Source: Haemophilus parainfluenzae (GTDB lineage: Bacteria > Pseudomonadota > Gammaproteobacteria > Enterobacterales > Pasteurellaceae). Taken from it: 57,405 nt of DNA. The notes beneath the pieces were generated by a model, which was not told the DNA's origin, made no database searches, and was given only the letters and a program-made list of their open reading frames with translations. The position numbers were made by a program, and so were the translations under genes. The stretch lies in NCBI RefSeq assembly GCF_900638025.1, contig NZ_LR134481.1:2005001-2062405 (forward strand), read 5' to 3'. This document shows, piece after piece, positions 19,325-27,704 of this stretch (its first letter is position 1; every line of letters begins with the position of its first letter).

Positions 19325-21565
19325 ATGGGACAGTATAAAAAGTTCTGGTACCTATTAGTCGCCGTATTAATTGGAGCATTCTCCATTCTCGGTTACTATG
19401 GGTTTGAAGTGTATCGTGAAGCACCACCAATTCCGCAACAATATGTTTCAGAATCAGGTGAAAAAGTGATTACTCATGATGAAATTTTACATGGTCAAAC
19501 TGCTTGGCAAACCACTGGTGGTATGCAAGTAGGTTCTGTTTGGGGTCATGGTGCATACCAAGCACCAGACTGGACAGCAGATTGGCTTCACCGTGAATTA
19601 ACTAACTGGTTGGATATTACAGCGAACCAAGAATTTGGTAAAAACTTTGCTGATTTAAATGATGAACAGCAAACGTTATTAAAAGCGCGTTTAACCAAAG
19701 AATATCGTGGTAGCAAAGTTGAAAACGGTACTGTTGTGCTTTCAAACACCCGTTTAGCGGCAATGGAAAAAACAGCACAATACTACATTTCTTTATATGG
19801 TGATGATCCTGCAACCAAAGTGACTCGTGAACACTTTGCGATGAAGGATAATACCCTTCCTGACTTACAAGCGCGTAAAGACTTAACAAAATTCTTCTTC
19901 TGGACTGCATGGACTGCCTCTGCAGAACGTCCAAATACAAATGCAAGTTATACTAACAACTGGCCACATGAGCCATTAATCAATAACGTGCCAACACCAG
20001 AAAACGTGATTTGGTCTATTGCGAGTGTGGTATTCCTCATTGCAGGTATTGGTTTTGTTGTATGGATTTGGTCATTCAAAAAACGTGAAGATGAAAAAGA
20101 ACCACCAATGCCTGAGTTCGATCCACTCACAAAATTACAACTTACGCCTTCTCAACGCGCATTAGGTAAATATCTCTTTACGGTGCTTGCATTATTCTTA
20201 CTGCAAGTGAATTTAGGGGCGATTGTTGCTCACTATACTGTTGAAGGTCAAGAATTCTATGGTATTGATATCTCTCAATACTTACCTTATTCATTAGTGC
20301 GTACATGGCATATTCAAGCGGCATTATTCTGGATTGCAATGGCATTCTTAGCTGGCGGTTTATTCCTAGCACCGATCATCAATGGTGGTAAAGATCCGAA
20401 ATTCCAAAAATTGGGCGTGGATGTTTTATTCTGGGCATTAGTGGTATTAGTCGTTGGTTCATTCACTGGTAGCTATTTAGCAATTGCACATATTCTTCCA
20501 GAAGAATGGAGCTTCATGTTCGGTCACCAAGGCTATGAGTTCATTGACTTAGGTCGTTTCTGGCAAGCGGTGAAATTCGCAGGCATCTTATTCTGGTTAG
20601 TCTTAATGCTTCGCGGTACAGTGAATGCATTCAAACAACCTGGTGATAAAAACTTATTGGCATTATTCTTCGCCTCAGTAATTGCGATCGGTTTATTCTA
20701 TGGCCCAGCATTATTCTATGGCGAGCACACTCACATTTCTGTGATGGAATACTGGCGTTGGTGGGTAGTTCACCTATGGGTAGAAGGCTTCTTTGAAGTA
20801 TTCTCTGTCGCGGCACTCTCATTCATTTTTGTAAGTTTAGGTTTAGTTTCACGTCGTACTGCAACTGTGGCAACCATTACTGAAGCGGCGTTATTCTTAA
20901 TCGGTGGTATCCCAGGTACATTCCACCACTTATACTTCGCTGGTGCAACCACACCAATTATCGCAGTAGGTGCATCATTCTCTGCACTTGAAGTGGTTCC
21001 ATTAGTTTTATTAGGTCATGAAGCGTGGGAACACTGGGAAATGCAACAAAAAACACCTTGGATGGAACGCTTAAAATGGCCTCTTTACTGCTTCGTAGCC
21101 GTAGCGTTCTGGAATATGTTAGGTGCTGGCGTATTTGGTTTCTTAATCAACCCACCAATTTCGCTTTACTATATCCAAGGCTTGAACACCACTGCCGTTC
21201 ACGCTCACGCAGCATTATTCGGTGTGTATGGTTTCTTAGCGTTAGGTTTCGTGTTCTTAATTGCTCGTTATTTACGTCCAGATACACCATTTAACGATAA
21301 GTTAATGAAATGGGGATTCTGGTTATTAAATGGCGGTTTAGTATTAATGATCGTATCAAGCTTATTACCAATCGGTATTATTCAAGGTTATGCAAGTATC
21401 TCTGAAGGCTTATGGTATGCACGTAGTGAAGAATTTATGCAACAACCATTATTCGATACCTTACGTTGGGTTCGTTTAGGTGGTGATGTAGTATTCATCT
21501 TCGGTGCACTCGCCTTCTTCTGGCAAATCTTTACGATGATTTTCTTCAAACCGAAAAATAGCTAG
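19325..21565 (+). CDS. norB: Quinol-dependent nitric oxide reductase (single-subunit qNor)
   Basis: The 746-residue inner-membrane protein reduces NO to N2O using electrons from quinol. It belongs to the heme-copper oxidase superfamily. The N-terminal extension (residues 1-220: one membrane helix then a large periplasmic domain with GGMQVGSVWGHGAYQAPDW) is the part fused in qNor that replaces NorC. The catalytic core of about 12 helices follows, with histidines in RTWHIQAALFWI, HLWVEGFFEVF, GTFHHLYF and AVHAHAALFGVYG. TAGGAG is the ribosome site. It stands alone between gntT and a strong terminator. No uptake signal occurs in 17523-22083. Confidence 0.93.
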   Translation: MGQYKKFWYLLVAVLIGAFSILGYYGFEVYREAPPIPQQYVSESGEKVITHDEILHGQTAWQTTGGMQVGSVWGHGAYQAPDWTADWLHRELTNWLDITANQEFGKNFADLNDEQQTLLKARLTKEYRGSKVENGTVVLSNTRLAAMEKTAQYYISLYGDDPATKVTREHFAMKDNTLPDLQARKDLTKFFFWTAWTASAERPNTNASYTNNWPHEPLINNVPTPENVIWSIASVVFLIAGIGFVVWIWSFKKREDEKEPPMPEFDPLTKLQLTPSQRALGKYLFTVLALFLLQVNLGAIVAHYTVEGQEFYGIDISQYLPYSLVRTWHIQAALFWIAMAFLAGGLFLAPIINGGKDPKFQKLGVDVLFWALVVLVVGSFTGSYLAIAHILPEEWSFMFGHQGYEFIDLGRFWQAVKFAGILFWLVLMLRGTVNAFKQPGDKNLLALFFASVIAIGLFYGPALFYGEHTHISVMEYWRWWVVHLWVEGFFEVFSVAALSFIFVSLGLVSRRTATVATITEAALFLIGGIPGTFHHLYFAGATTPIIAVGASFSALEVVPLVLLGHEAWEHWEMQQKTPWMERLKWPLYCFVAVAFWNMLGAGVFGFLINPPISLYYIQGLNTTAVHAHAALFGVYGFLALGFVFLIARYLRPDTPFNDKLMKWGFWLLNGGLVLMIVSSLLPIGIIQGYASISEGLWYARSEEFMQQPLFDTLRWVRLGGDVVFIFGALAFFWQIFTMIFFKPKNS

Positions 21566-21579
21566 CCTCCTCATCACAT

Positions 21580-21610
21580 AAAAGCAACCAAAATTTTGGT
21601 TGCTTTTATT
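21580..21610 (+). terminator. Terminator of norB
   Basis: A perfect palindrome, AAAAGCAACCAAAA (21580-21593) with TTTTGGTTGCTTTT (21594-21607), ends in a T-rich tail 15 bases after the norB stop. It is symmetrical and could work on both strands. Confidence 0.92.
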
Positions 21611-21642
21611 TGTTAAATATTCGTTAATTTTCTAACCGTAAT

Positions 21643-21682
21643 TTGATCCACATCAAATCTTTTACCCTCTTTTAAGTATAAA
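21643..21682 (+). promoter_or_regulatory. Consensus FNR box and -10 element
   Basis: TTGATCCACATCAA at 21643-21656 matches the FNR consensus TTGAT-N4-ATCAA at every specified base. TATAAA at 21677-21682 gives an expected start about 40 bases from the box centre, the class II FNR activation geometry. It precedes the Cys-rich gene at 21742, with norB already terminated. It implies anaerobic induction of that gene (inference). Confidence 0.75.
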
Positions 21683-21741
21683 AAAATTCTTAGTTAGATC
21701 TATACTACTTGCACCTTCAACTTTTTTTATAAAATATCAAC

Positions 21742-22080
21742 ATGAGTGAGAATCCATTTAAAGCACACTGGTCATCAAAAGGTAATACCCTATGCTTAGG
21801 GCATTGGAACATTACCTACCTTGGCCTTCCCATTGTCCTACCCATAGAGCGCCATGATAAAGATATGGGGACAAATAATATCTATAATTTCATGGATCCT
21901 GATGATGAACTTTATCGTGAGGGATTAACAGAAGATGATTGGATTGTAGAAAATATTGATTGGTTATCTGATGTATTTATTGAACACAATATTCCATTAG
22001 AAGAAGAAACCATACGAGCATTTTACCGTGCTGTCAACAAAGAGGATTGGCGATGTGGTAGCTGTGGCGGGTGCATTTAG
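21742..22080 (+). CDS. Conserved-looking small protein with C-terminal CGSCGGC motif
   Basis: I do not recognise this 112-residue acidic, soluble protein. It is rich in Trp and Asp/Glu, has one internal Cys (near residue 18), and ends RCGSCGGCI. The clustered cysteines (CxxCxxC) could bind a metal or Fe-S centre or undergo redox chemistry. The penultimate Cys recalls DsrC/TusE proteins, but the rest of the chain does not match them. There is no signal peptide. The upstream class II FNR box suggests anaerobic expression. No good ribosome site precedes the ATG, so the start is less certain. An uptake signal follows the stop. Confidence 0.7.
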   Translation: MSENPFKAHWSSKGNTLCLGHWNITYLGLPIVLPIERHDKDMGTNNIYNFMDPDDELYREGLTEDDWIVENIDWLSDVFIEHNIPLEEETIRAFYRAVNKEDWRCGSCGGCI

Positions 22081-22201
22081 TTAAAGTGCGGTCATTTTCA
22101 TTACTCTTTTTTATAAAAAAATATTTATAATAAAACCACTAGTTAACTTTTTATTTAAACTATATAATTTGTCGATTTGTTTTTTAAAAGGGAGAAAAAA
22201 G

Positions 22202-22828
22202 ATGAAACTTGTTGAAGTAAAACACCCGCTCGTTAAGCATAAATTAGGCGTGATGCGTGAAGCTGAGATTGACACTAAGAAATTCCGTGAACTTGCAACC
22301 GAAATTGGTAGTTTACTAACTTATGAGGCGACCGCAGACCTTGAAACAGAAAAAGTGACCATCAATGGTTGGAATGGCCCTGTTGAAATAGAACGTATTA
22401 AAGGTAAAAAAGTCACTGTTGTACCAATTTTACGTGCGGGGCTAGGAATGATGGATGGCGTCTTAGAACATGTTCCAAGCGCACGAATTAGTGTAGTAGG
22501 AATTTACCGAAATGAAGAAACGCTTGAGCCAGTCCCTTACTTCCAAAAACTCGCCAGTGATTTAAATGAACGTCTAGCTATCGTTGTAGATCCAATGCTT
22601 GCAACAGGTGGCTCTATGATTTCCACTATTGATTTGTTAAAAGCAAAAGGTTGCCAACATATCAAAGTATTAGTATTAGTGGCAGCACCAGAGGGAATTA
22701 AAGCGTTAGAGCAAGCCCATCCAGATATTGAACTTTATTGCGCATCTATTGATGATCACTTAAATGAACAAGGCTACATCATTCCTGGCTTGGGTGATGC
22801 GGGTGACAAAATTTTTGGAACAAAATAA
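22202..22828 (+). CDS. upp: Uracil phosphoribosyltransferase
   Basis: The 208-residue enzyme salvages uracil to UMP using PRPP. The PRPP-binding loop [12 protein letters not shown] (about residues 128-139), the PILRAGLGM motif and the C-terminal uracil-binding [11 protein letters not shown] are present. The ATG at 22202 follows AAGGGAG; an upstream in-frame ATG at 22169 would add 11 residues with no ribosome site. It pairs with uraA as in many gamma-proteobacteria, but a terminator separates them. Confidence 0.97.
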   Translation: MKLVEVKHPLVKHKLGVMREAEIDTKKFRELATEIGSLLTYEATADLETEKVTINGWNGPVEIERIKGKKVTVVPILRAGLGMMDGVLEHVPSARISVVGIYRNEETLEPVPYFQKLASDLNERLAIVVDPMLATGGSMISTIDLLKAKGCQHIKVLVLVAAPEGIKALEQAHPDIELYCASIDDHLNEQGYIIPGLGDAGDKIFGTK

Positions 22829-22842
22829 TCTTCTTATCATAG

Positions 22843-22867
22843 GACGGCATGTATTGCCGTCTTTTTT
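22843..22867 (+). terminator. Terminator between upp and uraA
   Basis: Stem GACGGCA / TGCCGTC around TGTAT, followed by six T residues. It may attenuate transcription into uraA, which starts 83 bases later. Confidence 0.88.
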
Positions 22868-22949
22868 CCGTGCGTGAAAACATAACGCTAAAAACAGCAG
22901 ATAAAACCGACCGCACTTTCAGTTAATTCAAACAGTGAGTTGAAACTAA

Positions 22950-24194
22950 ATGAGTCATCAAGCTACAGCACCTGTTGAGGTGCAAAATATTGGCAAACAA
23001 GCGTTTGTCGGCTTACAAATGTTATTTGTTGCCTTTGGTGCATTGGTATTAGTACCTTTAATCACAGGCCTAAATGCAAATACCGCATTACTCACCGCTG
23101 GTATTGGTACGTTACTATTCCAACTTTGTACTGGCAAACAAGTGCCCATCTTTCTAGCGTCTTCTTTTGCCTTCATTGCACCAATTCAATATGGTGTACA
23201 AACTTGGGGAATTCCCGCAACAATGGGTGGGCTTGCTTGTGCGGGCTTAGTCTATTTTGCACTATCAACCTTAGTGAAATTGCGCGGTAGTGCTGCACTT
23301 GAGCGTATCTTCCCACCTGTTGTTGTAGGCCCAGTAATTATCATTATTGGTATGGGACTTGCCCCCGTTGCTGTTGATATGGCATTGGGCAAAAACAGTA
23401 CATATAGTTATGAACATTCGGTGTTGGTTTCTATGATTACCTTGGTCACAACTCTCTCTGTTGCGGTATTTGCAAAAGGCATGATGAAACTGATTCCAAT
23501 TATGTTTGGTATTGTTGCCGGCTATGTGGTTTGTTTGTTTCTAGGATTAATCAATTTCCAACCTGTTTTAGATGCAAAATGGTTTGAATTACCTCAATTA
23601 ACCAAACCAGAATTTAATTTAGAAGCCATTCTTTATATGTTACCAATTGCGATCGCACCAGCAGTTGAACATGTTGGAGGCATTATGGCGATCAGCTCTG
23701 TTGCGGGTAAAGATTTTCTTAAAAAACCAGGCCTACACAGAACGCTATTAGGTGATGGTATTGCAACCGCTGCGGCATCATTAGTCGGAGGCCCTCCAAA
23801 TACGACTTATGCAGAAGTGACTGGTGCCGTAATGCTCACTCGCAACTTTAATCCAAATATTATGACCTGGGCTGCAGTATGGGCAATTGCGATTTCCTTC
23901 TGCGGTAAAGTAGGCGCATTCCTTTCTACTATTCCAACCATCGTAATGGGTGGAATTATGATGCTCGTATTTGGTTCGATAGCGGTTGTTGGAATGAGCA
24001 CACTTATTAAAGGAAAAGTCGATGTCACTGCGCCTCGCAACCTTTGTATTATTTCCGTCGTGATGACTTTTGGTATTGGTAATATGTTCGTCAACGTAGG
24101 AGATCTCGTATCTTTAAAAGGAATTAGCCTTTGTGCTATCGTTGCTATTGTACTGAACTTAATTTTACCAAATGAAAAAAATGAAGTAGAATAA
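22950..24194 (+). CDS. uraA: Uracil permease (NCS2 family)
   Basis: The 414-residue inner-membrane protein imports uracil with protons and supplies Upp. It has about 14 hydrophobic segments, the helix 8 substrate motif PIAIAPAVEHVGGIMAIS (about residues 234-251), and the NCS2 signature in GGPPNTTYAEVTGAV. An uptake signal sits 32 bases before the ATG. A hairpin terminator follows. Confidence 0.95.
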   Translation: MSHQATAPVEVQNIGKQAFVGLQMLFVAFGALVLVPLITGLNANTALLTAGIGTLLFQLCTGKQVPIFLASSFAFIAPIQYGVQTWGIPATMGGLACAGLVYFALSTLVKLRGSAALERIFPPVVVGPVIIIIGMGLAPVAVDMALGKNSTYSYEHSVLVSMITLVTTLSVAVFAKGMMKLIPIMFGIVAGYVVCLFLGLINFQPVLDAKWFELPQLTKPEFNLEAILYMLPIAIAPAVEHVGGIMAISSVAGKDFLKKPGLHRTLLGDGIATAAASLVGGPPNTTYAEVTGAVMLTRNFNPNIMTWAAVWAIAISFCGKVGAFLSTIPTIVMGGIMMLVFGSIAVVGMSTLIKGKVDVTAPRNLCIISVVMTFGIGNMFVNVGDLVSLKGISLCAIVAIVLNLILPNEKNEVE

Positions 24195-24204
24195 CGCCCT
24201 CAAC

Positions 24205-24237
24205 AAAGGGTTAAATGAGAATTTAGCCCTTTCTTGT
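24205..24237 (+). terminator. Terminator of uraA
   Basis: AAAGGGTTAAAT (24205-24216) pairs with ATTTAGCCCTTT (24221-24232) at 11 of 12 positions plus one G-U pair, followed by a short T-rich tail. It separates uraA from hda. Confidence 0.75.
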
Positions 24238-24265
24238 TATTACTTTTAGAGCAACGAATTAACTT

Positions 24266-24961
24266 GTGAGTCAACAGCTTTCTTTACCTATTCATCAAAT
24301 CGATGATGAAACATTAGCTAATTTTTATGGCGATAATAATGCATTATTGCTCAATTCATTGCGTCAAAATATGGCTGAATTACAACAACAATTTTTCTAC
24401 CTTTGGGGACATAAAAGTGTTGGAAAAACCCATCTTTTACGCGCACTTAGCAATGAATATATTCATCAAAAACGCAGTACAATTTATGTGCCGTTAAGTA
24501 AATCACGTTATTTTTCTACTGCAGTGTTTGAGAATTTAGAACAACAAGAACTCGTCTGCCTAGATGATTTACAAACTGTCATTGGTGACTCAGAATGGGA
24601 AGTCGCTTTATTTGATCTTTTCAATCGAATTAAAGATAATAACAAAACATTGTTGATTGTCAGCGCCTCTTTATCTCCCTCTGCATTACCAGTAAAACTA
24701 CCCGATCTTGCCTCACGCCTTAAGTGGGGAGAAAGTTACCAACTTATTGCGCTTACTGATGAGCAAAAACTACACGCATTAAAACAAAACGCTTATCAAC
24801 GAGGAATTACCCTCTCTGATGAAATCATCAGTTTCATGTTTAATCGGTTAGATCGTGACATGTCTACGCTAAAAGAAGCGCTTAATCAACTTGATAAGGC
24901 CTCGCTTCAAGCACAACGCCATCTCACAATACCTTTTGTCAAATCAACTCTAAATTTATAG
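24266..24961 (+). CDS. hda: DnaA regulatory inactivator Hda
   Basis: The 231-residue AAA+ protein resembles the ATPase domain of DnaA. It promotes hydrolysis of DnaA-bound ATP with the DNA-loaded beta clamp, limiting re-initiation. The N-terminal QQLSLPIH matches the clamp-binding motif QL[SP]LP. Walker A is WGHKSVGKTHLL, Walker B is VCLDDLQTV, and the arginine finger lies in DLASRLKWG. The start codon is GTG, and the gene follows uraA as in E. coli and H. influenzae. Confidence 0.93.
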   Translation: MSQQLSLPIHQIDDETLANFYGDNNALLLNSLRQNMAELQQQFFYLWGHKSVGKTHLLRALSNEYIHQKRSTIYVPLSKSRYFSTAVFENLEQQELVCLDDLQTVIGDSEWEVALFDLFNRIKDNNKTLLIVSASLSPSALPVKLPDLASRLKWGESYQLIALTDEQKLHALKQNAYQRGITLSDEIISFMFNRLDRDMSTLKEALNQLDKASLQAQRHLTIPFVKSTLNL

Positions 24962-24966
24962 GAAAA

Positions 24967-24991
24967 AACCGCACATTAAAAATGTGCGGTT
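24967..24991. terminator. Bidirectional terminator between hda and a convergent lipoprotein gene
   Basis: AACCGCACATT (24967-24977) and AATGTGCGGTT (24981-24991) form a perfect 11-bp stem with an AAA loop, between convergent genes. The tails are only A/T-rich, so efficiency is uncertain. Confidence 0.75.
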
Positions 24992-24998
24992 AATATTA

Positions 24999-25304
24999 TT
25001 ACCAACAATGATGACAATATCCCACTCCAACTGCGGGTATAATTGAAACGGGAAGACGAGAATAACTCACATTCTTTGAACGATGATCACTTGCATTGAT
25101 CTCATTTGGGGTACTCTCTTTTTGAGCCACCTTGATTTTCTCTTGAGTACTTACGGTATTACCGCTTATAATTCGAGAGTTATAATCTTTCACAGTATTC
25201 ATATTGTATACAGCAGCATCGCTACCAATCGTTGAAGCTTCCTGAGGAGCTGTACAACTTGTTAAAATCAATAATAAAGTAATAGAAATTAATTTTTTCA
25301 TCAT
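24999..25304 (-). CDS. Putative lipoprotein of unknown function
   Basis: I do not recognise this 101-residue protein. It has a lipoprotein signal peptide (MMKKLISITLLLILTSC) with lipobox LTSC, predicting lipidation at Cys17. A polar, Ser/Asn-rich body follows, ending in a hydrophobic patch and YCHHCW, a CxxC-like cysteine pair at the C-terminus. I choose the ATG at 25304 behind AAGGTAAGAAAG; an upstream in-frame ATG at 25337 overlaps the preceding gene. It starts 13 bases after that gene's stop, so they form a two-gene unit, convergent with hda. Confidence 0.7.
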   Translation of the reverse strand: MMKKLISITLLLILTSCTAPQEASTIGSDAAVYNMNTVKDYNSRIISGNTVSTQEKIKVAQKESTPNEINASDHRSKNVSYSRLPVSIIPAVGVGYCHHCW

Positions 25305-25317
25305 CTTTCTTACCTTT

Positions 25318-25905
25318 TTAATTACAAATGACTTCATTTAAGGCTTTTCTACCTTCTTGAATACGCTCATGTGCTTTGTTTCTTACATTCTTCTCTTCAT
25401 TTTGCTCAATATATTTAACAATATTCTCATTCTTTATTGCATAAACAGGTACATACTGCAAGGTTTTCGTTTCACCTTTTTGATAAATTGTCGCCCCTAA
25501 AACGCTACCATAATACTCGCTAGCATCATTTGGTTTAATGTAATAATTGCTTGAGTTTGTGACATTTACCCCATTATCACTTTTAAAACCATTACAAATT
25601 CCTGCAGGTGAGAAAAACGTAGTTTTTGATGCTGACATATCACTAAATTTATATGTTTCAAACTCAACACTATTAGCTAATGCTGACATATCATTCGATA
25701 ATTTAGGCTGCAAAGCTCCCTCTACGTTTCTGTTACAGTGTTCAGAATCTACCTCACAGCTCTCAGAAAAATTCTGTGAGATATGGTCTTCTGGTGTTGG
25801 CATTTGGGTTGCGTAGATGATGCGACGATCTTCTGCTAAAACCGCTACAGAGACTAAAAAACAGAATGAGTATCCACCTAATTGTTTCTTAAAATAATTC
25901 GTCAT
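25318..25905 (-). CDS. Putative secreted protein of unknown function
   Basis: This 195-residue protein is not one I recognise. An N-terminal basic plus hydrophobic segment (GGYSFCFLVSVAVLAE, about residues 9-24) looks like a signal peptide with cleavage near VLA-ED. The mature part has five cysteines, among them CEVDSEHC, which could form disulfides in the periplasm, and a charged C-terminal helix (IEQNEEKNVRNKAHERIQEG). I choose ATG 25905 with GGAG 11 bases upstream. It lies downstream of the ccm cluster and just upstream of the small lipoprotein; the three may share transcription. Confidence 0.68.
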   Translation of the reverse strand: MTNYFKKQLGGYSFCFLVSVAVLAEDRRIIYATQMPTPEDHISQNFSESCEVDSEHCNRNVEGALQPKLSNDMSALANSVEFETYKFSDMSASKTTFFSPAGICNGFKSDNGVNVTNSSNYYIKPNDASEYYGSVLGATIYQKGETKTLQYVPVYAIKNENIVKYIEQNEEKNVRNKAHERIQEGRKALNEVICN

Positions 25906-25924
25906 ACTAATCTTATTCTCCAAG

Positions 25925-26323
25925 CTAATTATTCGTTTCGTATAATTCAATGGGCAACGCATCCGGATCTTTTAGAAAAGTGTACTCCATTCTAGTTAAT
26001 TCATCAACTCGAATTGGTTCACAAGAGATGCCTTTCTCAAGAAGATAAGCAATATACGAATCAATATTCTCGACTTTAAATGCTAAATGTCGCAAACCAC
26101 AAGCTTCTGGCGTGGTTACTCTTGGTGGCGGATTGGGAAAAGAAAACAACTCTATTTGACTCCCATCGGGAAAACTTAAATCTAATTTATAGCTATCCCG
26201 TTTAGCCCGATAAGTTTCATTTAGCTGTTTAGTGCCTAAAATCTCCATATAAAAATGCTTCGAACGTGCGTAGTTCGAAGCAATAATCGCAATATGGTGA
26301 AAACCTAATAATTGGGGTTTCAT
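25925..26323 (-). CDS. VOC (glyoxalase/bleomycin resistance) family protein, YaeR-like
   Basis: The 132-residue protein is closely similar in pattern to E. coli YaeR, a predicted VOC metalloenzyme. HHIAII near the N-terminus, SFPNPPPRV, EACGLRHLAF and the C-terminal ELYE supply the likely metal ligands (His, His, Glu). The reaction is unknown. Its ATG overlaps the ccmI stop by one base (TAATG), so it is translationally coupled to the cytochrome c maturation cluster, an unusual neighbour. Confidence 0.85.
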   Translation of the reverse strand: MKPQLLGFHHIAIIASNYARSKHFYMEILGTKQLNETYRAKRDSYKLDLSFPDGSQIELFSFPNPPPRVTTPEACGLRHLAFKVENIDSYIAYLLEKGISCEPIRVDELTRMEYTFLKDPDALPIELYETNN

Positions 26324-27240
26324 TATTTCTCTGGTGTGACACTCTTCGCTTTTTCTTCTTCCTGTAAAGCGAGTGCATCACGTGCTGCACGAATACTTTT
26401 CTCAAGCATTGGAACGCGAGGATCATCTGGTTCTAATAAACGTAACATCATCGCCCAGGTGACGGCCGCCATTTTATAATCTTCCCCTTCAAAATAACTG
26501 AAAGCAAGTAAACTTAAGGCTTCAGGATTAGAATGATCTTGACGAATAATATCACGTAAAAGCTGATTGCCTTTGAGCTTATCTGTTTGATCTTCAGAAG
26601 ACATTAGCATGCGCGCATAGGAAAGCTTATACGTTAAATTATCCGGTTCAAGCTTATTCGCTTGTTGATAACTATCAAATGCTAATTTGCCGTTCCCTAA
26701 ATTCATTCCAACCTGACCGAGCAACCACCATTTTTTTGCATCTTTTGGTGTTTTTTGTAAATCTAGACGAAGTGCGGTCGAAAATTGCTGCATTTCTGCA
26801 TCTGACATGGGATTCTTATCTTCATCTGCAATACGTTCAAAGAAATAAGGCAATTTTGCCAATGTCTTTTCCATCATATCTTCTGCTTTCCAAGAGCCTA
26901 ATGGGAAATAAGAAACCCCAGCAATAATGGCTAAACCGAGCAAACCAGAAACAAACCATAACTTACCGTAATTTTTGGCATTTTTATCGATCGTTTGTGT
27001 TTCTTGTTGAGGAATATCTTCCAACAATGTTTTTTGTAGCTCTTGCTTGAGTTGTTCAACATTTTCAACTAAACCCTGTTGATTATCTTGTTCAATCTCT
27101 TGCAAACGAGAAAAATATAACGCTTTATTTAATTCATTACGTTTTTTATCTTCTTTCGCTTTAACAGAACGCAACAAGGGATAAAAACAAATTAGTGCCA
27201 CCACTAAAGTGAGCGCAATAATACTTAATGCAAAATTCAT
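26323..27240 (-). CDS. ccmI: Cytochrome c biogenesis protein CcmI (CycH-like)
   Basis: The 305-residue protein has two membrane helices (about residues 1-20 and 95-115) separated by a charged cytoplasmic loop. A periplasmic TPR domain with NKLEPDNLTYKLSYARML and SLLAFSYFEGEDYKMA repeats follows. In the family it chaperones apocytochrome c to the CcmF/H ligation complex. It is adjacent to ccmH (start and stop overlap) and is the last ccm gene. An uptake signal lies at 26770. Confidence 0.88.
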   Translation of the reverse strand: MNFALSIIALTLVVALICFYPLLRSVKAKEDKKRNELNKALYFSRLQEIEQDNQQGLVENVEQLKQELQKTLLEDIPQQETQTIDKNAKNYGKLWFVSGLLGLAIIAGVSYFPLGSWKAEDMMEKTLAKLPYFFERIADEDKNPMSDAEMQQFSTALRLDLQKTPKDAKKWWLLGQVGMNLGNGKLAFDSYQQANKLEPDNLTYKLSYARMLMSSEDQTDKLKGNQLLRDIIRQDHSNPEALSLLAFSYFEGEDYKMAAVTWAMMLRLLEPDDPRVPMLEKSIRAARDALALQEEEKAKSVTPEK

Positions 27241-27704
27241 TATTTATCCTTTTCTTTGAGTAAAGCCGACAAGCGTGCATTCTCTTCATCATCTAAAACA
27301 ACGTCAGAATTAACCGCATTTGGGCTTTTCGATTTACGTTTAAATACAAATAAAATGCCAACAAATACTAATAAAATTGGTGCAATCCATAACACGATTG
27401 TGGCCATTGTCATAGGTGGATCATAAGTCACGAAATTACCATAACGTTGGATCATATAATCCACCACTTCATTTCGACTTTTGCCTTCTTGCAACAATTC
27501 AAACACTTTGCCACGCATATCAACAGCAATGGTTGCATTAGAATCGGCAATATTGTTATTTTGACATTGTGGACAACGCAGTTCTTGCGTTAATTGATGA
27601 TAGTCCTTTTCTTGCTCTGGTGAAGCAAAATTTAGCGCATCAATTGCAGCAGTCACAGAGACACTCATAAAAAGTGCGGTCAAAAAAAGCCATGATTTTC
27701 TCAT
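27240..27704 (-). CDS. ccmH: Cytochrome c-type biogenesis protein CcmH
   Basis: The 154-residue protein has a signal peptide, the redox motif LRCPQCQNNNIADSNA (about residues 42-57) of CcmH/CcmL, and a C-terminal membrane helix (MATIVLWIAPILLVFVGILF) before a basic tail. It reduces the disulfide of apocytochrome CXXCH so that heme can be attached. In E. coli CcmH is fused to a TPR domain; here that part is the separate CcmI. Confidence 0.94.
   Translation of the reverse strand: MRKSWLFLTALFMSVSVTAAIDALNFASPEQEKDYHQLTQELRCPQCQNNNIADSNATIAVDMRGKVFELLQEGKSRNEVVDYMIQRYGNFVTYDPPMTMATIVLWIAPILLVFVGILFVFKRKSKSPNAVNSDVVLDDEENARLSALLKEKDK

Noticed and set aside
21742..22080. Calling this gene tusE/dsrC from its C-terminal CI ending
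   Set aside because: Apart from the penultimate Cys, the sequence does not follow the TusE/DsrC pattern, so it is left as uncharacterised.
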